Assembly: GCF_040183065.1 (NCBI RefSeq)
Contig: NC_091120.1
Coordinates: 194,912,272-194,976,271 of the forward strand
Length of the DNA stretch: 64,000 nucleotides
Origin: Periplaneta americana
Taxonomy: Eukaryota > Arthropoda > Insecta > Blattodea > Blattidae
Direction of reading: 5' to 3'
Of the stretch, positions 57,912 to 64,000 are shown one piece after another; position 1 is the stretch's first letter, and the number at the start of each line of letters is the position of its first letter. Both the position numbers and the translations under genes were made by a program. The notes under the pieces are model-generated. The model saw only the letters and a list, made by a program, of their open reading frames with translations, did not search any database and was not told the DNA's origin.

Positions 57912-58805
57912 ATACGTTACTGACACAGCGGGAAAGGCATGGAGGGCGTTACACTTTGTGATGAGGGTACTAAGGAAAGGATCTGATAAATCCAAAGAGA
58001 TTGCATATAAATCACTAGTTGTCCAGTAATGGAATTTGGTGCTGCATGTTGGGATCCTTACAGATTAGAACTTACTAAGACATTGGAAAGGATTAAAAAA
58101 CGGGCTCTCAAGTGTTGTAATATTTCACCATTAAAATGGGACACACTCACGAACCGGAGAACGCGAATTCGATTATGCGCAATGTTCAATACATACAGAG
58201 GTGAGCCTGCCTGGAGAGAAATAAAAAAAGGTTGCACCCGTCAAATTACTCTTCAAGGAACGACCACTCATATAAATTGAGGGAAAGAAGACAGAGGACG
58301 GACACTGGAAAGTTTTCTTTTCTCAATCGTACTATCAGGGACTGGAATGCTTTACCTGCAGACTTACTAAAGGCTTTACCAATAACCAAAAATGTATTTA
58401 AAAATAGGCTTAAGGACTTTACTAATAGACGGTAGTATATTATACACACTATTTAAAGGGTGTAATTGATATTTTGTTAGTTGAAGTGTTCTATCAGTGA
58501 GGAAGTGTGTTGTGTCAGTGAAGTCTATTGTGTAAGTGAAGTGTGTTGGTGTCAGTGAAGTGGCTGTGCAATGTATTTGAACAGTGAAATGTTTAGAAGT
58601 GTGAGTGAAATCAAGTAGAATCAGTGCAGTGAGTGAGTTGACAGCGAAAAAAGTCTAGTGCCGAAAGGTACTTGTGCAGGTATGAACCTATCACACTCGT
58701 GGGTCATAGTTCGAACTTAGGGTTAAGATACAAATTAGATTTACCTTAAATGTTATTTTAAGTGACCATGCTTCATTTAATTTAGGATGTTCCTTGTTAT
58801 TATTA

Positions 58806-58876
<71 letters not shown>

Positions 58877-58980
58877 TTTTATTAGTTGTGATTATTATTA
58901 ATTGTCATTATTGAATGTAATTAGTTACCACTGCCACCGGGTATATACCCATTTGCAGTGTGAATAAATAAATACATACA
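57912..58980 (+). mobile_element. CR1/L2-like non-LTR retrotransposon, 5'-truncated, copy A
   Basis: The plus strand reads VTDTAGKAWRALHFVMRVLR, then a one-base loss near 58018. The main frame (58029-58280) gives MEFGAACWDPYRLELTKTLE and NRRTRIRLCAMFNTYRGEP. After a further shift (58232-58432), SFLNRTIRDWNALPADLLKA and KNRLKDFTNRR plus stop follow. A 3' UTR with many GTGAAGTG words, an ATT microsatellite (58797-58866) and a terminal hairpin (CCACCGGGTATATACCC) precede a (TACA)n tail. The C-terminal text is typical of CR1/L2/Daphne-type polyproteins. Confidence 0.85.
58797..58866. repeat. (ATT)n microsatellite inside the CR1/L2-like 3' UTR
   Basis: An ATT run sits at the same place as the AAT run at 62276-62320 in copy B, so this microsatellite is part of the element, not of the host DNA. 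Confidence 0.93.
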
Positions 58981-60436
58981 TACATGAATATTGTGAAAGA
59001 ACGGATGAATAGAAAATAGAAGTATAAAAGCAACAAAGGAAGAAGAAGAACCAAAAAGAAGAATACATTTTGAAGGGAAGGAGAGTGGGGGAGAGACAGA
59101 GAATGACTGAAACAGGATTTGTAAGGAAATAAGTGAACAGGTTATATAACAGGTGTTGTCAGGAGGAGGAATAGAAGAAGAAGAAATTAATAACAATAAA
59201 AAGGGGAGGTAGGGAAGGGTGGATGGTATATGGAGAAAATAATTAAAGCGAAAACGAATGGGCACAAAGGCCGCTGGCAACACAAACGTGAGGACTATTT
59301 GAAAGCTGTCACCGTCAGTAGGTCTTTTTGCTCCTAACGAGGAAGGGCACAGGAAATTCAATACACGGTTTAAATGATGTGTAAAACGTAATATGATACG
59401 CATCTCTATCCGATAAGCACTGTTCATTACAGAACCCATTTAAACACACTGTAAACCTATTTCTATGCATATCATGTATCCGCTCAAAGCAGGATGTCAG
59501 TCGTTCAGAGTTTATTGCAAACAATTTTTTGTTTTGTACTGATCTGGGTTCTCTGCAGTTTTTCATACCTGGGATCACGACTTGACGTATGACTGACGCA
59601 TAAGCTATTCATGCTAGAGAGACAGCTTCAATTCCAAAGCGGAGCAGCCTTGGTAACTGAGTTACAACGACGACTGAGGAACTGAGTTCAAATCCCGGAT
59701 ATAACGGAGTTTATTTGTTCTTGGCACTCGTGCGCTATTTATAACAAATAGGCATATTTATCTTTCTCACTAAAACTTCTGTTCCTGATTTCTTTCTGAT
59801 TCGTATTATCTATAGTTATTTCAAATTTTGACAAAAATAAAAGCAATGCCTCACATCAGTCTAGTAACGGATATCCACTGTTTATTCATTCACGTACTAT
59901 TGCGTCTCTTGTGAAATCCAAAGATGCTTGGTTAGCAATCCAATAACTAATGGCCCGTTAAATTCCTCTTCTGCAACCCGACAATCCACTAACTTTAAAG
60001 GTCCACTAACTAATGGAGGAATATATTACTGTGACAGCTGCGTGAGATTCGATCTCACGACCAGCAAAAGGAAGGGCTAAGTCGGCCGTGTTTTGGGCGG
60101 GTTGCGCGCGCATCTGCTTCCTGGGGCATGTGCTATGGCGGGGAGAAGACAGGGGAAAGAGCGACCGCGGCAGAGAGGAGAGATATCCGGATGATTCGAG
60201 AATGGACACGCATGGAAATCTCTAGATCGCGAACTTTCTCGCAAATATGGTTTAGTTATAAATACAAGACGCGATAAGGTATTCCGTGGTTTTCCTCAGG
60301 CGTAAGACAAATGTCGGGATGAGCCCTATAAGAAATGGGCCACGGACCTATATGCCCTTCCCCATATATATTCCACCTTTATTATAAATTATGTATGCCC
60401 TAGTTCAGATAATATTAATAGTCTATTAAACATACG
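58981..60436. other. Unassigned sequence with possible SINE-like pieces
   Basis: 58990-59200 is purine-rich. Near 60285-60350 the text GTGGTTTTCCTCAGGCG and GGGCCACGGACCTATATGCC resembles a SINE body, but no head or ends are clear. Open frames are not convincing. Confidence 0.35.
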
Positions 60437-60890
60437 AGGTCACTCAATAAGTCGCAAATTGAAAGGACAGGGACCTCTCAAATTGCAGCTTAGATTTCAC
60501 GGCGCTTCTTCCGACGGCCTTCACATGCTTTGTCATCGAACAACAGATGACGGCGTCTTGCCATCCTAACGGCAAACACCAGCCAACTCCTCCTCGCTCC
60601 GTTCCGTGATCAATTGATCAATCTCAGCCCCCCTCGCGTATGTGGTACCTAAGAGGTTACGTCCAATTTCGGCTTCCCCTTCAAAATTTTCTAGAGCTCC
60701 TTCAGGGGAGCAGGGTAACCCGGAGTGAGACTAGTGGCCAACAGGCTTGGAGCTCACATATTTAGTTTCGTACAGCCCCCAACCCCTTGCAAGGACGCGT
60801 TTTGCGTACCTTTTAAATTTTCCTCCCAATTCTCCTTCGATTTTTCGATTTTTTTCGAACTTCAGTCAGTCAATAAGTAAGTGTTGTTAC
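60437..60890. other. Unassigned sequence of higher GC
   Basis: CGAGGTCACTCAATAAGTCG near 60435 resembles a mariner-type end, but no partner end was found. Confidence 0.35.
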
Positions 60891-61356
60891 AGTCAGTGGA
60901 CAGCAGCCAGTCTTGTGTAGCAGTGAAGCCAGCTTCGAGGCCGTAGTTCGACTTCAGTTGTGTCCGTAACTGTGGAGCCGGAAGTCCTGAGTTCGAGTGC
61001 AGCGGACCGCAGTTGGAGGGACCTGAGTTCGAGTACAGTGGACTGTCTCTGAAGGTCTGTGGTTCGAGATACTGTGAACTTGAGTGACTGAGCTAGAAGA
61101 ACTATGAACTGACAACTGACAGTTCTGATTTGTAAATAGTGCTTTGTGAACATTAGTAAAAAGTGACAGTTCATTGATGTCCTCAATAATCCAAGTAAAT
61201 TATCATTGTCGTGTGTGGAGTGCAATAACGAATACTGTGTTACTGTGTGGAGAGCAAATCCCATTGTTGGCGGGAGCAGAATTAAATTGTGGAAGGTGAA
61301 GATAAAGATAAGGTGTTGAAAGAATAAACTACATTGTTGTTCAGTAAAAAAAAAAT
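60891..61356 (+). repeat. Possible solo LTR or polyadenylated retrocopy
   Basis: It has internal imperfect duplications (CCTGAGTTCGAGTGCAGCGG and CCTGAGTTCGAGTACAGTGG near 60987 and 61022). It ends with AATAAA at 61324, followed about 20 nt later by a run of nine to ten A, like the 3' end of a processed transcript. No matching second LTR, target duplication or coding domain is visible in this window. Confidence 0.35.
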
Positions 61357-61498
61357 TACATTATTTATAGGTCTGTTTTCTTGCAACCCAGCATTAGTCT
61401 ATTAATGTGTCCCGATTTTTTCTTCGTAGGCTTAGTCTTCACTTATTCTTGGTCTTGAAAAACTATTAAGAATAGCTTGTCGTTGATAATGCATTTGG

Positions 61499-61754
61499 TC
61501 CACACCTGTGGAGTAACGGTTAACATGCCTAGCCGCGAAACCAGGTGGCCCGGGTTCAATTCCCGGTCGGGGCAAGTTACTTGGTTGAGGTTTTTTCCGG
61601 GGTTTTCCCTCAACCCAATACGAGCAAATGCTGGGTAACTTTCGGTGCTGGACCCCGGACTCATTTCACCGGCATTATCATCTTCATCTCATTCAGACGC
61701 TAAATAACCTGAGCTGTTGATAAAGCGTCGTAAAATAACCTACTAAAATAAAAA
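61499..61754 (+). mobile_element. tRNA-derived SINE, complete, second subfamily
   Basis: The 11-bp duplication AATGCATTTGG flanks it (61488-61498 and 61755-61765). The head has an A-box-like GTGGAGTAACGG and a B box GGTTCAATTCCCG. The body GTTTTTTCCGGGGTTTTCCC, then CATCTCATTCAGACGC, leads to the 3' part GACGCTAAATAACCTGAGC and AGCGTCGTAAAATAACC that is shared with the SINEs at 30508 and 35842. So two head/body types share one 3' end, the part normally recognised by the partner reverse transcriptase. Confidence 0.88.
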
Positions 61755-61858
61755 AATGCATTTGGGCCTGAATAACAACCAAGGCTTCTAAACTTATCAT
61801 AGGTTGCATTATTATCGAGCTTGTCGGCGAGGGATTGACGGGGAAAGGAGAGCGATTC

Positions 61859-61889
61859 TGACGTCACAAGATAGCTGAGCGCGCCAAAA
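61859..61889 (+). promoter_or_regulatory. CRE-like and E2F-like motifs upstream of the THAP exon
   Basis: TGACGTCAC at 61859-61867 is a perfect palindromic CRE core (TGACGTCA). GCGCGCCAAAA at 61879-61889 is the complement of an E2F-type TTTTGGCGCGC. Both lie 60-90 bp upstream of the THAP start codon, a position expected for a TATA-less promoter. Function is inferred from motif and position only. Confidence 0.45.
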
Positions 61890-61949
61890 CTCAAATGCTT
61901 CAAAGCAGTATCTCGTGTTTTTTATTGTTTATGTTGTTTTGAATGCATT

Positions 61950-62150
61950 ATGCCAGGTAAAAGGTGTGCTATTGCGGTATGCAACAATTCTAACGATAAA
62001 AATAAAGAGTTGTCTTTCTTTACCATTCCTAAATATTTACGAATTAGAAAAAAATGGGTAATTGCGTGCAAAAGACAGGATAAATTCAATCTTGATACAA
62101 GCAGAGTATGCTCTGATCATTTTAAAGATGACGATTTTGTTCCTGATTTT
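61950..62150 (+). CDS. THAP-type C2CH zinc-finger protein, N-terminal exon, truncated by a retrotransposon
   Basis: The 67 residues from Met1 are a THAP domain. Cys6 and Cys11 (C-x4-C) pair with Cys54 and His57 (C-x2-H). Pro27, Trp36 and Phe58 sit at the positions conserved in THAP domains (…FFTIPKYLRIRKKW…RVCSDHFKDDDF). THAP domains bind DNA and occur in host regulators and in P-element-type transposases. A at -3 gives the ATG a good start context. A five-codon upstream frame (61943-61960) overlaps the start. After Phe67 the sequence becomes the tail of an antisense CR1/L2-like element, so the usual AVPT-type end of the domain is missing. The GTATGT at the junction could serve as a splice donor. 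A CAGGTAAGC donor-like site lies beyond the insertion at 63407-63415. It may be a disabled gene, an alternative exon, or a fragment of a P-like transposon. Confidence 0.72.
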
Positions 62151-62280
62151 GTATGTATGTATTTATTCACACTGCAATGGGTATATACCCGGTGGCAGTG
62201 GTAACTAATTACACTCAATAATAACAATAATAAACTTATTAATTAAAAATACAATTAATGATAATACTAATAATTAATAC

Positions 62281-62319
<39 letters not shown>

Positions 62320-63350
62320 CAACAACAACAACAGGGAATATACTAAATTAAATGAAACGATCACTTAAAATAACATTTGAAATATTCTAGTTTGTATCTT
62401 AAAACTAAGATCGAACTAAAACTCACGAGTATATGTTCATATCTGCACAAGTACCTTTCAACATTACACTCATTTCGCTGTCAACTCACCCACTGCACTG
62501 GAACTACGACACATTTCACTGATTCTATCCTGATTTCACTAACACTTCAAAAACATTTCACTGTTCAAATACTTTGCACTGCCACTATAACCTATACAGC
62601 TTCACTGACAGGAACACGTTTCACTTACACAGCACACTTCACTGACACGACATATTTCTTCACTGATACAACACACTTCACTGACACAACATAATTCTTC
62701 ACTGATACAACACTTCAATAACAACATATCGTTTACACCCTTTAAGTACTGTGTATAATATACTACCGTCTATTAGTAAGGTCCTTAAGCCTATTTTTAA
62801 ATACATTTTTGGTTGTTGGTAAAGCCTTTAGTAAGTCTGCAGGTAAAGCATTCCAGTCCCTGATAGTACGATTGAGAAAAGAAAACTTTCCAGTGTCCGT
62901 CCTCTGCCTTCTTTCCCTCAATTTATATGAGTGGTCGTTCCTTGAAGAGTAATTTGGCGGCTGCAACCTATTTTTTATTTCTTTCCAGGCAGGCTCACCT
63001 CTGTATGTTTTTAACAGTGCGCATAATCGAATTCGCGTTCTCCTGTCCGTGAGTGTGTCCCATTTTAATGGTGAATTTTTCCGACAACACTTAAGAGCCC
63101 GTTTTTGAATCTTTTCCAGTGTCTTAATATGTTCTAATCTGTAAGGATCCCAACATGCAGCACCATATTCCATTACTGGACGTACTAGTGATTTATATGC
63201 AATCTCTTTGGATTTATCAGAGCCTTTTCTTAGTACCCTCATCACAAAGTGTAACGCTCTCCATGCTTTTCCCGCTGTGTCTGTAACGTGTTCCCCCCAG
63301 CCGAGATCGCTGCTAAATGTTATTCCGAGGTATTTACATTTGTTAACTTC
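62151..63350 (-). mobile_element. CR1/L2-like non-LTR retrotransposon, 5'-truncated, copy B
   Basis: The minus frame from about 63350 reads VNKCKYLGITFSSDLGWGEH, VMEYGAACWDPYRLEHIKTL, SFLNRTIRDWNALPADLLKA and ends KNRLKDLTNRR plus stop at 62763, uninterrupted over about 195 codons, so it is younger than copy A. The 3' UTR has CACTTCACTG-type repeats, an AAT/AAC microsatellite (62276-62332), the terminal hairpin GGGTATATACCC and a (TACA)n tail ending at 62151 directly on the THAP exon. The reverse transcriptase core is lost. No target duplication was found, so a deletion may have accompanied insertion. Confidence 0.87.
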
Positions 63351-63411
63351 CGGAGCAGCAGCATGAATGAAAATAAAGCCGAAACGACCGAGAATGTTAA
63401 AGCCTACAGGT

Positions 63412-64000
63412 AAGCTTAAATAAATCACGTAGGCCTATATAAGTATGTTAATACCAGCTTTGTATAATTAGATTAGGTTCATATTAACCTACAAATTATT
63501 TTCTTTCTTTTGTAATCTCGTACATAACTTACAATTAACAGAATAATCATGCTACTTATACTAACAGTTGCCTACCAAAGGGGTGGAGGGTTAACGACTG
63601 ATACCAAGGATGTTTTTTTCACTATAATTCTCGTTATATTGATTTTATATTAACAATTTATGACATTTTGTCATTATGGCATAATCAGTGGGTTAATCAT
63701 AATAGCCTCCAGTGACAATTCATTGTTGAGTTATAATGATTATTGTAAATGAACGTGTTGTTGACATTTCATTACCGGTACATGCCCCTTTTTCCAAACT
63801 TTAGAATGAGGTATTAAAATCAATCAGTGTTAGATTTTTTATAAATAGACATTTAAAACAAAAACACCACCATCTTGGCCCTCTTTAAATTTTAGTACAT
63901 TATTCTTTCTTTTGAAGATTTAATCATGCCATCACCAGCATGAATACTGAAAAATTCTACAATGAATTTCATGGCAAGAACACGATTAAAAAGGGGCGGA
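63412..64000. other. Unassigned AT-rich sequence
   Basis: If the THAP gene is real this is intronic; I see no exon or repeat in it. Confidence 0.4.

Noticed and set aside
58921..59439. 172-codon minus-strand open frame, Ser/Pro-rich
   Set aside because: It runs out of the CR1/L2-like tail through purine-rich low-complexity sequence and has no domain.
60431..60470. Mariner end (CGAGGTCACTCAATAAGT)
   Set aside because: No matching inverted end or TA-bounded partner was found nearby.
60891..61356. Solo LTR
   Set aside because: No TG…CA boundary, target duplication or second copy could be fixed, so it is listed only as a low-confidence repeat.

Overview
This window looks like insect nuclear DNA, most likely from a large, repeat-swollen cockroach-type (Blattodea) genome. 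The evidence is AT-rich sequence with no operons or dense genes, long microsatellites, tRNA-derived SINEs with Pol III A and B boxes, and many decayed copies of arthropod transposon families. The repeated RTE-like 3' end (a C-terminus ending in LRVP plus an AAGT tail) and the SINEs are kinds I associate with Periplaneta; the species is inference. I see no intact multi-exon host gene. The only convincing host-type coding segment is one THAP zinc-finger exon at 61950-62150, cut off by a retrotransposon.

Layout. 1-3.4 kb: a Jockey-like retrotransposon tail carrying a 206-bp foldback MITE. 3.4-9.2 kb: a purine-rich GATGA-type low-complexity tract interrupted by a Helitron-like element, then a 1.7-kb pyrimidine-rich minisatellite with a 22/66-bp higher-order period. 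9.96-10.85 kb: a TIR element with many copies of a GATATGGCCA motif. 11.4-15.75 kb: a satellite domain of about 245-bp monomers, part of one monomer expanded into a ten-copy 94-bp array, interrupted by an R2/R4-like retrotransposon end. 16.2-17.9 kb: RTE fragments beside a 620-bp GATA/GACA array. 18.6-24.7 kb: hairpins, a 428-bp tandem duplication, a nested pair of retrotransposons inside one 14-bp target duplication, a second RTE-like family, and a second Helitron copy.

25.9-30.8 kb: a foldback MITE, a Penelope-like element with a GIY-YIG endonuclease remnant, a tRNA-like repeat, an RTE copy and a SINE. 31-33.8 kb: five head-to-tail copies of a class II tRNA-derived SINE joined by ATT repeats. 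34.5-42 kb: RTE fragments, a CR1/L2-like tail with an RTE copy nested in it, an internally deleted Tc1/mariner element whose shortened transposase frame is still open, and a second Penelope-like foldback. 42.2-47.5 kb: a third Penelope remnant with a TA-flanked TIR element at its edge, a TTAA-flanked piggyBac-like element with a nested long-TIR element, and a Jockey-like copy. 48.1-49.4 kb: a 117-bp satellite. 50.5-57 kb: a long-TIR element whose AAAT array grew from a retrotransposon tail, an RTE copy, a TTAA element and another RTE copy. 57.9-63.4 kb: two CR1/L2-like copies, a SINE and the THAP exon.

The window is therefore a layered record of transposition. Nested insertions with clear target duplications allow relative dating. 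The most interesting signals are the hammerhead-ribozyme-like cores with covarying stem II in three Penelope remnants, the SINE multimer, the deletion-fused transposase frame and the interrupted THAP exon. Elements were identified by reading motifs and repeat structure; no database search was possible.
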